A stretch of 59,493 nucleotides of DNA, taken from positions 1 through 59,493 of the forward strand of contig CASFRX010000004.1 in NCBI GenBank assembly GCA_949297075.1, in the 5' to 3' direction. The notes under the pieces are model-generated. The model saw only the letters and a program-made list of their open reading frames with translations. It was not told the origin of the DNA and did no database searches. Positions 49,616-58,305 of the stretch are shown here, piece after piece (position 1 is the stretch's first letter; each line of letters starts with the position of its first letter). Both the position numbers and the translations under genes were made by a program. Source of the stretch: an uncultured Oscillospiraceae bacterium (lineage in GTDB: Bacteria > Bacillota > Clostridia > Oscillospirales > Acutalibacteraceae).

Positions 49616-52291
49616 ATGAAGTATTATCTTCAGGAAGCTCAAACAGTATTTGAGGATTTGAAAAGCTCCCCAAGCGGCTTGAGCGCACAGGAGGCGGCAA
49701 AACGCCTGGAAGAAAACGGCAAAAACAAGCTTGCTGAGGCGAAAAAGGATTCTCTCATCAAGCGCTTTTTTGCTCAGATGAAAGACCCCATGATTATCAT
49801 TCTGATTGTTGCCGCCGCAGTTTCCGCCATAACGGAAATGATTGAACATGGCGGCTGGACAACGCCCACGGATTCCATAATCATTCTGGTGGTTGTGCTT
49901 ATCAATGCTGTTCTCGGCGTTATGCAGGAAAGCAAGGCGGAAAAGGCTGTTGAAGCTTTGCAGAAAATGAGCGCCGCAACAACCAGAACCTTGCGTGACG
50001 GCAAGGTCGAAACCGTTAAAAGCGAAGACCTTGCTGTTGGCGACGTTGTGTTGCTGGATGCAGGCGATGCCATTCCTGCCGACTGCCGAATTTTTGAATG
50101 TGCAAGCATGAAAATTGAAGAAGCGGCACTTACCGGCGAATCCGTGCCTGTCAATAAGCTTGTGGGCGTGCTAATGGGCAAAAAAGAAGATGAAGAAATT
50201 CCTTTGGGCGACCGTAAAAACATGGCTTATATGGGCTCAACCCTTGTTTACGGCCGTGGCAAGGCTGTTGTTACCGCAACGGGTATGAATACCGAAATGG
50301 GCAAGATTGCCAACGCCATCACCCTTGCAGAAGAGGGCAAAACTCCCCTTGAAATCAAGCTCGAACAGCTTTCCAAGGTACTCACAAAGCTTGTTATAGC
50401 TGTTTGCGTATTTATCTTTGCTTTCAATGTTATTACAAAATATTTCATCGGCGGTGCGGGAGAATTTTTCCCTATTGCCTTAGATTCGTTCATCACTGCT
50501 ATCGCTCTTGCGGTTGCGGCTATTCCTGAGGGCTTGGTTGCCGTTATGACCATTGTTCTTTCGATGGGCGTTACAAATATGTCCAAGAAAAATGCCATCA
50601 TACGCAAAATGACTGCAGTTGAAACTCTCGGCTGTACCCAGATTATTTGCTCGGATAAAACAGGTACGCTCACTCAGAATGTGATGACCGTAGTTGACCA
50701 CTATGCTCAGGATGAAAAGAGCCTTGCCATGGCTATGTGCCTTTGCACCAATGCAGAGGTTGATGAAAACGGCAAAGGAACAGGTGAGCCTGACGAGGTT
50801 GCTCTCATTAACTATGCGAAGACCTTAGGGCTTGAAAAGGCTGATTTGGTTGCCGCTTCTCCCCGTGTGGGCGAAGTCCCCTTTGATTCAGGCCGCAAGA
50901 TGATGAGCACGGTTCACTTTATGGGCGGTAAATTTACTCAGTTTACAAAGGGTGCGCCTGATGAAATTCTCAAGAAGTGCACACATGCATATGTTGACGG
51001 CAATGTTGTTGAAATGAATGACGAAATCCGTTTCAAGGCTGCCGAGGAAAATACACGCATGGGCAACAAGGCGCTCAGAGTTTTTGCGGCGGCTTGCAAG
51101 GTTTACGATTCAGAGCCGGCGATTTACGATGCTGCTTCCCTTGAGCACGGTATGATTTTCATCGGTCTTACAGGTATGATTGACCCTGTCCGTCCCGAGG
51201 TTAAGGACGCTATTGTTGAGTGCCGAGGCGCAGGCATTACGCCGATTATGATTACGGGCGATCATATCAACACTGCCAAGGCAATCGCAAGAGAGCTGGG
51301 TATTCTCAGCGATGACAGCCAGGCTATGATGGGCGTTGATATTGATAAATACAGCGACGAGGAATTTGAAAAAATCGTCGAAAACATCCGTGTCTATGCC
51401 CGTGTTCAGCCTGAGCATAAAACGAGAATTGTCAACGCTTGGCGCAACAAAGGCTATGTAACGGCTATGACCGGCGACGGCGTAAACGATGCTCCCTCAA
51501 TTAAAAATGCCGATATCGGTGTGGGTATGGGCATCACGGGTACGGATGTTACGAAGAATGTTGCGGATATGGTTCTGGCAGACGATAACTTTGCAACCAT
51601 TGTTTCCGCAGTGGGCGAGGGCAGAAGAATTTACGACAATATACGCAAAGCCATTCAGTTCCTCCTCGGCTCTAACCTTTCGGAGGTTATATCTATTTTC
51701 TTCGCTTCTCTTATGAGCTTCACCATTTTGGAAGCTCCGCATCTGCTCTTTATTAACCTTATTACCGACTGCTTCCCGGCTCTTGCTCTGGGTATGGAGC
51801 GCCCGGAGGCAGATATTATGCGCCGTAAGCCGAGAAGCAAAAACGATGGCGTTTTTGCAGGCGGCTTGGGCTTTGACTGTGCTTATCAGGGCGTAATCGT
51901 TTCAATCCTAACTGTTGCGGCTTTCTATATCGGCGAATTTTTTGAAACAGGACATCTTGTTTTCACTCATATTGAAAACTGTGAAAACGGCATGACTATG
52001 GCGTTCTTCACAATGGCTATGTGCGAAATTTTCCACTCTTTCAATATGCGTTCTCAGCGCAAATCCGCTGTTGCCATGACGCTTAAAGGCAGCCACAACA
52101 AGTATCTCTATCTTGCAATGGCAGCTTCCTTTGTGCTTACAACTGCGGTTGTTGAAATTGATTTCCTTTCAAATCTATTTGGCTTTGCACACCTTGATCT
52201 CAAGTCCTATGCGGTTGCTTTGGGGCTTTCATTCCTGATTATCCCCATTGTTGAAATTGTAAAGGCAATACAGAGAAAAGCAGAAAAATAA
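49616..52291 (+). CDS. P-type cation-transporting ATPase, Ca2+/Mn2+ type
   Basis: An 891-residue P2-type ATPase. TGES in the actuator domain, the phosphorylation site SDKTGTLT with D347, MITGDH and the hinge TGDGVNDAPS are intact; about ten membrane helices and a cation N-terminal domain (ALNRLEENGKN-like EAAKRLEENGKN) are present. Homologues pump Ca2+; the manganese riboswitch suggests export of Mn2+ here. AAAGGAG precedes the ATG. Ends before a bidirectional terminator. Confidence 0.95.
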   Translation: MKYYLQEAQTVFEDLKSSPSGLSAQEAAKRLEENGKNKLAEAKKDSLIKRFFAQMKDPMIIILIVAAAVSAITEMIEHGGWTTPTDSIIILVVVLINAVLGVMQESKAEKAVEALQKMSAATTRTLRDGKVETVKSEDLAVGDVVLLDAGDAIPADCRIFECASMKIEEAALTGESVPVNKLVGVLMGKKEDEEIPLGDRKNMAYMGSTLVYGRGKAVVTATGMNTEMGKIANAITLAEEGKTPLEIKLEQLSKVLTKLVIAVCVFIFAFNVITKYFIGGAGEFFPIALDSFITAIALAVAAIPEGLVAVMTIVLSMGVTNMSKKNAIIRKMTAVETLGCTQIICSDKTGTLTQNVMTVVDHYAQDEKSLAMAMCLCTNAEVDENGKGTGEPDEVALINYAKTLGLEKADLVAASPRVGEVPFDSGRKMMSTVHFMGGKFTQFTKGAPDEILKKCTHAYVDGNVVEMNDEIRFKAAEENTRMGNKALRVFAAACKVYDSEPAIYDAASLEHGMIFIGLTGMIDPVRPEVKDAIVECRGAGITPIMITGDHINTAKAIARELGILSDDSQAMMGVDIDKYSDEEFEKIVENIRVYARVQPEHKTRIVNAWRNKGYVTAMTGDGVNDAPSIKNADIGVGMGITGTDVTKNVADMVLADDNFATIVSAVGEGRRIYDNIRKAIQFLLGSNLSEVISIFFASLMSFTILEAPHLLFINLITDCFPALALGMERPEADIMRRKPRSKNDGVFAGGLGFDCAYQGVIVSILTVAAFYIGEFFETGHLVFTHIENCENGMTMAFFTMAMCEIFHSFNMRSQRKSAVAMTLKGSHNKYLYLAMAASFVLTTAVVEIDFLSNLFGFAHLDLKSYAVALGLSFLIIPIVEIVKAIQRKAEK

Positions 52292-52307
52292 ACATCAGCT
52301 TATAGAA

Positions 52308-52358
52308 TAAAAACAACGGCAGAGGGCTTCAACCGAAGTCCTCTGCCGTTAATTTTCC
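52308..52358. terminator. Bidirectional terminator
   Basis: A 16-position stem (52315-52330 with 52335-52350) with one wobble and a 4-base loop. Flanking A and T runs allow it to end the ATPase and degV transcripts. Confidence 0.85.
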
Positions 52359-52365
52359 AATATTT

Positions 52366-53211
52366 TTATTTTCTCATAGCGATGATACTGATGCAATTAG
52401 GTCCGCAATGGGCGGTGATTGTGCATCCTGCATCTATTTGAATAACTTCTTTGAATCTGCCGGTGTCCTTAACGAGCCTTATGAGCAGAGCAGCCTGTTC
52501 TGCGTCGCAAGGTGAACAGACAAAAAATGCAATTTCATCGTCAACATCGCCGAGAGAATCGATGCGTTCCAGAAGGTATTGCTGTTGAACCTTGTCGATT
52601 TTGCCGCGGTATTTTTTGCAAATTGCAAGCTTACCCTCTCGCATTTCAAGGCTGGGACGAATACCGAGAATATTTGCGCCCAGAGCGGTTACGCTTGAGC
52701 AGCGGCCGCCCTTTGCAAGAAATTCAAGGTTGTCAAGAATAAAGCTTGTGTCAACCTTGTCACGCAAAACCTCTATCTCTTTTGCAATGTCTGCCGCCGC
52801 CATGCCGCTTTCTGCCATATGAGCCGCTTTGATAATAAGCATGAGTATGCCTGCTGAGAGGTGATAGCTGTCTACAACATAAACGCCGTCAAAATCCTCT
52901 GCCGCAATCTGAGCGTTCCTGTGGCTTGACGATATGCCGGAGCTCAGGGAAATATGAACAACCTCAGCGCCGTCCTTGGTCAGCTCTGCAAATTTCTGTT
53001 CGTATTCACCTACGGGTATTGCGGAGGTGGAGGGCAGAGACTTTGTTGCCAGGTAGTTGTCAATGATCTCTTTAGGTGTGATGTTCACACCGTCAAGTCT
53101 GTCTTCGCCGTTTAAAATAACATGAAGAGGGCAAACTGCAACGCCGTATTTCTCAGCTAATTCGCGGCTGATATCGCTCGGGCTGTCTGTGGAGATTATA
53201 ACCTTTTTCAT
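52366..53211 (-). CDS. DegV family fatty-acid-binding protein
   Basis: A 281-residue DegV protein. STDSPSDIS at the start, ISLSSGISSSHRNAQ and the C-terminal GANILGIRPSLEMREGKL and ISIIAMRK regions fit the family, which binds fatty acids and, as FakB, presents them to the FakA kinase. No fakA gene is seen here. Likely a single gene. Confidence 0.93.
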   Translation of the reverse strand: MKKVIISTDSPSDISRELAEKYGVAVCPLHVILNGEDRLDGVNITPKEIIDNYLATKSLPSTSAIPVGEYEQKFAELTKDGAEVVHISLSSGISSSHRNAQIAAEDFDGVYVVDSYHLSAGILMLIIKAAHMAESGMAAADIAKEIEVLRDKVDTSFILDNLEFLAKGGRCSSVTALGANILGIRPSLEMREGKLAICKKYRGKIDKVQQQYLLERIDSLGDVDDEIAFFVCSPCDAEQAALLIRLVKDTGRFKEVIQIDAGCTITAHCGPNCISIIAMRK

Positions 53212-53268
53212 TCATTTCGTTCCTTTTCTTTTTACTGCTGCTATATGCAGTATTTTTCTGTGCTTTTT

Positions 53269-53301
53269 AAAAAGCGAGCGACATTTTTTAACGCCGCTCG
53301 C
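53269..53301 (-). terminator. Terminator of the aldolase gene
   Basis: A perfect GCGAGCG/CGCTCGC stem (53274-53280 with 53295-53301), followed on the minus strand by TTTTT. Confidence 0.85.
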
Positions 53302-53318
53302 AAATGTTTAAGTTAAAA

Positions 53319-54254
53319 TTATGCTTTGCCTGCGCAGCCGAGAACAGTTTCAATCTTGTGCTCAACCATGCCCTGAATAGCGGCACGAGCGGGAGCAAGA
53401 TACTGTCTGGGGTCGAAGTGCTTCGGATTCTCAGCCATGTACTCGCGGATAGCAGCTGTCATAGCAAGGCGAAGGTCAGAGTCGATGTTGATTTTGCAAA
53501 CTGCCATTGTTGCGGCCTGACGGAGCATCTCTTCGGGGATACCGATTGCATCGTCAAGTGCGCCGCCGTACTTATTGATTGTGTGTACAAATTCGGGAAC
53601 AACGCTGCTTGCGCCGTGGAGAACGATGGGGAAGTTGGGCAGACGCTTGCCGACTTCTTCGAGAATATCGAAACGAAGCTGAGGCTTCTGGCCGGGCTTG
53701 AACTTGTATGCGCCGTGGCTTGTGCCGATAGCGATAGCAAGTGAATCAACGCCTGTTCTCTCAACGAAATCCTGAACCTGCTCAGGCTTTGTGAAAGAAG
53801 CGTCCTCTGCGCTAACATTAACATCGTCTTCAATGCCTGCAAGCTGACCGAGTTCGCCTTCAACAACAACGCCGTGTGCGTGTGCGTATTCAACAACCTT
53901 CTTTGTGAGAGCTACATTTTCTTCGTAGGGAAAGTGAGAGCCGTCGATCATAACGGAGGTGAAGCCGCCGTCAATGCAGCTCTTGCAGGTCTCAAAATCG
54001 GGGCCGTGGTCGAGGTGAAGAGCAATGGGAAGACCGGAAGTCTCGCTTGCAGCCTCAACAAGCTTTACAAGATATACATGGTTGGCATATTTGCGAGCGC
54101 CTGCAGAAACCTGAAGGATGAGGGGTGCGTTAAGCTTTTCGCCTGCCTGAACGATACCCTGGATAATTTCCATGTTGTTAACATTGAATGCGCCTACAGC
54201 ATAGCCGCCTTTGTAAGCGTCTTCAAACATTTTCTTTGTTGTTACAAGTGGCAT
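53319..54254 (-). CDS. fba: Class II fructose-bisphosphate aldolase
   Basis: A 311-residue zinc aldolase of glycolysis and gluconeogenesis. HLDHGPDFE, the zinc-site SHFPYEEN, GELGQLAG and VLHGASS are family motifs. ATG 54254 is used because AGGAGTG precedes it and the perfect promoter at 54289-54317 would be inside the coding region of the longer frame. Single gene, terminator at 53269. Confidence 0.96.
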   Translation of the reverse strand: MPLVTTKKMFEDAYKGGYAVGAFNVNNMEIIQGIVQAGEKLNAPLILQVSAGARKYANHVYLVKLVEAASETSGLPIALHLDHGPDFETCKSCIDGGFTSVMIDGSHFPYEENVALTKKVVEYAHAHGVVVEGELGQLAGIEDDVNVSAEDASFTKPEQVQDFVERTGVDSLAIAIGTSHGAYKFKPGQKPQLRFDILEEVGKRLPNFPIVLHGASSVVPEFVHTINKYGGALDDAIGIPEEMLRQAATMAVCKINIDSDLRLAMTAAIREYMAENPKHFDPRQYLAPARAAIQGMVEHKIETVLGCAGKA

Positions 54255-54288
54255 GATATTCACTCCTGTTTCATAAATTGATGGTAGT

Positions 54289-54317
54289 ATTATACCCCTA
54301 AATTTGCCTCGTGTCAA
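54289..54317 (-). promoter_or_regulatory. Promoter of the aldolase gene
   Basis: Minus strand TTGACA, 17 bases, TATAAT: a perfect consensus, as expected for a highly expressed glycolytic gene. Confidence 0.92.
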
Positions 54318-54409
54318 TTCCTATATTTTGTTTGAACATATATTTAACAAAAAAGCAGTGCATTTATTAGGAACACAGAAACAATTTAGGGGAATAATAG
54401 ATTTTATCC

Positions 54410-54438
54410 TTTACTTTCTGAATTTAATGTGCTAAAAT
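54410..54438 (+). promoter_or_regulatory. Promoter of the yerC-hslO operon
   Basis: TTTACT, 17 bases, TAAAAT, about 31 bases before the ATG. Confidence 0.6.
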
Positions 54439-54469
54439 AGCAATAGATTACTTGTAAGAGGTGTAGGAT

Positions 54470-54775
54470 ATGGCCCAAAATTTAAGAAACGACAAAAATG
54501 TTAAATTCATGCTTGAAGCTATTCTGAAGCTTGAGACTTTGGATGAGTGTTATGATTTTTTTGAAGATTTATGCACTGTGACTGAGCTCAGGTCCATGTC
54601 TCAGCGCATTGTTGTTGCGAAAATGCTCCGTGAAAAAAGCGTTTACAACGAAATTGTTGCCGCCACAGGCGCAAGCACTGCAACAATCAGCCGAGTTAAC
54701 CGTTCGCTTAATTACGGCTGCAACGGCTATGATGAAATATTCAAGCGCATGTCAGAGGATAAGAGCGAGGAATAA
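54470..54775 (+). CDS. yerC: YerC/TrpR-like regulator
   Basis: A 101-residue TrpR-superfamily protein of the YerC/YecD type. The HTH ALQQ-like stretch is SVYNEIVAATGASTATISRV (about residues 60-80), with a helical N-terminus. The family is small and its ligand and targets are poorly known. Precedes a methyltransferase gene by three bases. Confidence 0.88.
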   Translation: MAQNLRNDKNVKFMLEAILKLETLDECYDFFEDLCTVTELRSMSQRIVVAKMLREKSVYNEIVAATGASTATISRVNRSLNYGCNGYDEIFKRMSEDKSEE

Positions 54776-54778
54776 CAG

Positions 54779-55534
54779 ATGGAAGAAATGAGCGGATATT
54801 CCGCCTTTTCCTCGGTTTACGATGTGCTGACCCAAAATGTTGATTATCCCAAAAGAGCCGCATATATTGCCGACCTGCTTGCTTTTGGCGGCATAAAGGG
54901 CGGCATTTTGCTTGATTTGGCTTGCGGCACGGGTGTGATGAGCGTTGAAATGGCAAGACGAGGCTACGAGGTTATAGGCGTTGATTCGGCAGGCGAAATG
55001 CTCAGCGTCGCTGTGAACAGAGCCTATGAAGCAGGGCAGAATATTCTGTTTTTGTGCCAGACAATGCAGGAGCTTGACCTTTACGGAACTATCAATGCCT
55101 GCATTTGTAATCTCGACAGCATAAACCATTTGACCGAAAGGGAAGATGTGCAGGCAGCTTTTGATAAGGTCTCGCTTTTCACTGAACCCGGAGGAATTTT
55201 TGTTTTTGATGTCAATACACCCTATAAGCACAGAAATATTTTGGCAAATAACACTTTTGTCTATGATGTTGACGGAGTTTACTGCGTTTGGCAGAACACC
55301 CTTGACGAAGAAACGGACACGGTGCAGATAGACCTTGATTTTTTTGAAGAAGTTGAAGATGGGCTCTACGAGCGCAGTCAGGAGAGCTTTTGCGAGAGAG
55401 CTTATTCAGTAGAAGATATAGAAGCTATGCTCCTGAAGGCAGGCTTTGAGGTTTTGGCGGTTTACGGCGAGCTTACAACTAAAGCCCCTGAAGAAACCGC
55501 AGAAAGAGTATTCATAACAGCAAGGAAGAAATAG
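54779..55534 (+). CDS. Class I SAM-dependent methyltransferase
   Basis: A 251-residue methyltransferase. SAM-binding LLDLACGTGVMSVEMARRGY, the acidic ICNLDSINHL and VFDVNTPYKH segments fit class I small-molecule enzymes. Substrate not known. Lies three bases after yerC and two before hslO, so it is translationally linked to both. Confidence 0.88.
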   Translation: MEEMSGYSAFSSVYDVLTQNVDYPKRAAYIADLLAFGGIKGGILLDLACGTGVMSVEMARRGYEVIGVDSAGEMLSVAVNRAYEAGQNILFLCQTMQELDLYGTINACICNLDSINHLTEREDVQAAFDKVSLFTEPGGIFVFDVNTPYKHRNILANNTFVYDVDGVYCVWQNTLDEETDTVQIDLDFFEEVEDGLYERSQESFCERAYSVEDIEAMLLKAGFEVLAVYGELTTKAPEETAERVFITARKK

Positions 55535-55536
55535 AA

Positions 55537-56409
55537 ATGGGAAAAATTATTCGCACAATAACAAATAACGGCGAGGCGGTTTGCATTGCGGTTGACGCAA
55601 CCGATATTGCGGAGCGTGCCCAGCAGATTCACAAAACCTCTGCCGTAACCTCTGCCGCTTTGGGCAGGCTCCTTTCTGCCGCAAGCATGATGGGCGATAT
55701 GCTCAAGGGCAAGGACGATACAATAACCCTGCGTATCAGCGGCGACGGCCCTGCGGGTTCGGTTATAGCTGTTGCGGACAGCAGCGGCAACTGCCGAGGA
55801 TATGTTGCAAACCCTGTTGTGGAAATCCCTCTGAATAATAAGGGCAAGCTGGATGTTTCGGGCGCAATCGGCAACGGAACCTTGACTGTTATGAAGGATT
55901 TGAACCTAAAAGAGCCATATGTTGCGCAGGTTCCCCTTGTTTCAGGAGAAATAGCGGAAGATATCACAAGCTACTATGCGGTGAGCGAGCAGACTCCTAC
56001 TGTTTGCGCATTGGGTGTGCTTGTCAACCCGGATTTGTCAATAAGAGCGGCAGGCGGATTTATGATTCAGCTTCTGCCCTTTGCAAGCGAGGAAACTATA
56101 ACAAAGGTTGAAAAAGGCCTTGAGGGCTTGCCGTCCTTTACTCAGATGCTTTCATCGGGCATGACCTTGGAGAGCATATGCAAGCGTGCTTTGCAGGAAT
56201 TTGAAATAGAGATTCTCGATGAAAGCGCTCCCGAATACAAATGCTATTGCTCCCGTGAGCGTGTAGAGGCGGCTCTCATCAGCACGGGCAAAGCCGAACT
56301 TGAGGATATGGCAAAGGACGAAAAAACCGAGGTCTCCTGCCATTTCTGCGATGCGGTTTATACATTCACTTCCAAGGATATTTTGGCATTGATAGATAGA
56401 TGCAAATAA
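55537..56409 (+). CDS. hslO: Redox-regulated chaperone Hsp33
   Basis: A 290-residue Hsp33, a holdase active under oxidative stress. The zinc site is complete with C236-x-C238 and C268-x-x-C271 near the C-terminus, and the N-terminal AARLLSAASMMGDMLKG-type (GRLLSAASMMGDMLKG) segment is typical. The third gene of the operon, ending before a terminator. Confidence 0.96.
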   Translation: MGKIIRTITNNGEAVCIAVDATDIAERAQQIHKTSAVTSAALGRLLSAASMMGDMLKGKDDTITLRISGDGPAGSVIAVADSSGNCRGYVANPVVEIPLNNKGKLDVSGAIGNGTLTVMKDLNLKEPYVAQVPLVSGEIAEDITSYYAVSEQTPTVCALGVLVNPDLSIRAAGGFMIQLLPFASEETITKVEKGLEGLPSFTQMLSSGMTLESICKRALQEFEIEILDESAPEYKCYCSRERVEAALISTGKAELEDMAKDEKTEVSCHFCDAVYTFTSKDILALIDRCK

Positions 56410-56427
56410 TTTCCGTCAAAAATAAAG

Positions 56428-56468
56428 TTACCGTTCTTTGCTTTTTAAGCATTGAACGGTAATTTTCG
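56428..56468. terminator. Terminator between hslO and the antiporter gene
   Basis: TTACCGTTC (56428-56436) pairs with GAACGGTAA (56454-56462), followed by TTTT; the A-rich left flank allows use from the minus strand. Confidence 0.75.
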
Positions 56469-56505
56469 TTAGGCCGTTTTTTACAGCCTCATATGATTTT
56501 GGCTT

Positions 56506-57795
56506 TTATTTGTTTTTAGCTTTTTCAAGCTTAGTCTGTCTGCGGTTTTTAACCTCGTCGGAGATGGGCTTGATTTCGCCTGCCGCCTGGAGAGCCGCTC
56601 TTGTCATAAGGGGACCTATAAGCTCATAAATCAGAATGGCGAAAAGAACAATATTTCTAATGAGATTTCCCTGTTCGCCAAGCTGCATCGAGGTTGTGCA
56701 CATACCTAAGGCAACACCGGCCTGGGGAAAAAGTGTAATACCGAGATATTTGCAAATCTGCGGTTCGCATTTAACAAGCTTTGCGCTGCCTAATGCACCG
56801 CAATATTTGCCCAGCGAACGGGTGATTATATAAATTACACCGATGAGAACAATCGCCGCATCCGCAAACACATTAAGCTCAAGCTCTGCTCCGCTGATTA
56901 CGAAGAACAGGGCGAAAAGCGGAGAGGTCCATTTGTCTGCGCCCGACATAAGGTCTTGAGAAAGGGGACAGATGTTGCAGAATACCGTGCCGAGCATCAT
57001 GCAAACCAAAAGAGAGGAGAAGCCCACATGAACCGGGCCGATATTAAAGCTGAGCTGTGAAAGCGCGGTAGTGATAAATACGAAGGCGATTGTAAGGTTG
57101 AGGCGGTTTGTGTTGGAGTTGAAGAGCTTTTCCAGCTTTGTGAGTAAATAGCCCATAACAGCGCCTAAAGCAAAGGAAGCAACAATCTCAACAAGGGGCT
57201 CGACGATAATTGATACCATATCTGCCTTGCCCTGAATTAAAGCCTTTGCAATGCCGAAAGAAACAGCGAAAACAATCAAGCCGACTGCATCGTCAAGGGC
57301 AACAATGGGGAGAAGCAGTTTTGTAAGCGGACCTTTTGCCTTGTACTGACGCACAACCATGAGGGTTGCGGCAGGTGCGGTAGCCGTTGCGATAGCGCCG
57401 AGAGTAATTGCCTGTGAAACGGAAAGCTTGTCGGGCATGGCAATGTGGAATATAATCAAGGCGATATCAACAAGCGCCGTTGCGGCAACTGCCTGTAAAA
57501 CGCCGACTATCAAAGCCTGCTTTCCGGTCTTTTTCAAATCTTCCAGCCTAAATTCATTGCCTATGGAAAATGCTATGAAACCCAAGGCAACATCGGAAAT
57601 AACAGCCAATGCCTCAACATTATCGTGAGTCTGGAAACCAAAACCGTCGAGTCCTATTCTGCCTAAGCAGTAAGGACCTATGAGCACACCTGCAATGAGG
57701 TAGGCTGTAACTGAGGGGAGCTTGAGAGGCTTAAAAAGCCTTGTCATCATAAGCCCTGCCATAAGGGCAACGGAAACTGAAAGTAAAACATTCAT
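56506..57795 (-). CDS. Kef/NapA-type cation:proton antiporter (CPA2)
   Basis: A 429-residue membrane protein with about 12-13 helices. LPSVTAYLIAGVLIGPY, GFIAFSIGNEFRLEDL and ATATAPAATLMVVRQY...LPIVALDDAVGLI resemble CPA2 Na+/H+ or K+/H+ antiporters; the ALDDAV pair is the ion site. No C-terminal RCK domain; the tail is short and basic. ATG 57795 is preferred because GAAAAGAAG precedes it, whereas 57816 has no ribosome binding site. Confidence 0.92.
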   Translation of the reverse strand: MNVLLSVSVALMAGLMMTRLFKPLKLPSVTAYLIAGVLIGPYCLGRIGLDGFGFQTHDNVEALAVISDVALGFIAFSIGNEFRLEDLKKTGKQALIVGVLQAVAATALVDIALIIFHIAMPDKLSVSQAITLGAIATATAPAATLMVVRQYKAKGPLTKLLLPIVALDDAVGLIVFAVSFGIAKALIQGKADMVSIIVEPLVEIVASFALGAVMGYLLTKLEKLFNSNTNRLNLTIAFVFITTALSQLSFNIGPVHVGFSSLLVCMMLGTVFCNICPLSQDLMSGADKWTSPLFALFFVISGAELELNVFADAAIVLIGVIYIITRSLGKYCGALGSAKLVKCEPQICKYLGITLFPQAGVALGMCTTSMQLGEQGNLIRNIVLFAILIYELIGPLMTRAALQAAGEIKPISDEVKNRRQTKLEKAKNK

Positions 57796-57890
57796 AATAT
57801 TCGCTTCTTTTCTCATAAATATTTTTGTGCACGGTTTGTTATTATATGCTTATAATTCCTTTTTTGCAAGCCTTTTTGCAAATATTTTTA

Positions 57891-57919
57891 TTGACTTATT
57901 CGGTAATAGAATATATAAT
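57891..57919 (+). promoter_or_regulatory. Promoter of the TM1266-hydE transcript
   Basis: TTGACT, 17 bases, TATAAT, giving a start near 57926 and a leader of about 120 bases. Confidence 0.85.
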
Positions 57920-57925
57920 ACCATT

Positions 57926-58024
57926 GAATCCTGACACAAAGTGTTTTCTGAGTGAAAGGTGCAAGAATTTATACCCGTTATTCTGATGTATAAAGCTGCA
58001 CCTTGTCGTAGGTGCGGCTTTTTT
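57926..58024 (+). promoter_or_regulatory. Candidate attenuator leader of the hydrogenase maturation genes
   Basis: An intrinsic terminator, AAGCTGCACCT (57993-58003) with AGGTGCGGCTT (58010-58020) and a T run, lies between the promoter and the first gene. AAGGTGCA upstream (57956-57963) is complementary to TGCACCTT (57997-58004) in the terminator's 5' arm, so an antiterminator is possible. Another small hairpin, ACACAAAGTGT, is at 57934-57944. It matches no leader class I recognise; a protein-, ligand- or translation-controlled switch all remain possible. Confidence 0.6.
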
Positions 58025-58047
58025 ATTTGAAAGGAGATTTTAGGAAA

Positions 58048-58305
58048 ATGGAAACGAGAGTTGCCGTTATAGGCATTATAGTTGAAAATAAAGACAGCGT
58101 TGAACAGCTCAATCATCTTTTGCACGAATACAGCGATTTTATAATCGGCCGCATGGGCTTGCCTTACAGAGAGAAAGGAATAAGCATAGTCAGCATCGCC
58201 GTAGACGCACCCCAAGATGTGATTTCCGCTCTTTCCGGCAAAATCGGCAAGCTTCAGGGCGTCAGCTGTAAAACAGCCTATTCAAATGTGATCAGCCATG
58301 AATAA
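58048..58305 (+). CDS. [FeFe] hydrogenase system regulator, TM1266 family
   Basis: An 85-residue protein of the ferredoxin-like fold found in the iron-only hydrogenase regulator family (TM1266), with RVAVIGIIVENK at the start, the GRMGLPYREKGISIVSIAVD middle and a final GVSCKTAYS strand. The family is thought to resemble NikR C-terminal ligand-sensing domains, but its role is not firmly shown. ATG 58048 follows AAAGGAGATTTTAGG; it overlaps hydE by eight bases. Confidence 0.93.
   Translation: METRVAVIGIIVENKDSVEQLNHLLHEYSDFIIGRMGLPYREKGISIVSIAVDAPQDVISALSGKIGKLQGVSCKTAYSNVISHE

Noticed and set aside
54255..54317. Upstream in-frame start of the aldolase gene at 54317
   Set aside because: A perfect promoter (54289-54317) would lie within that coding sequence and the ribosome binding site fits ATG 54254.
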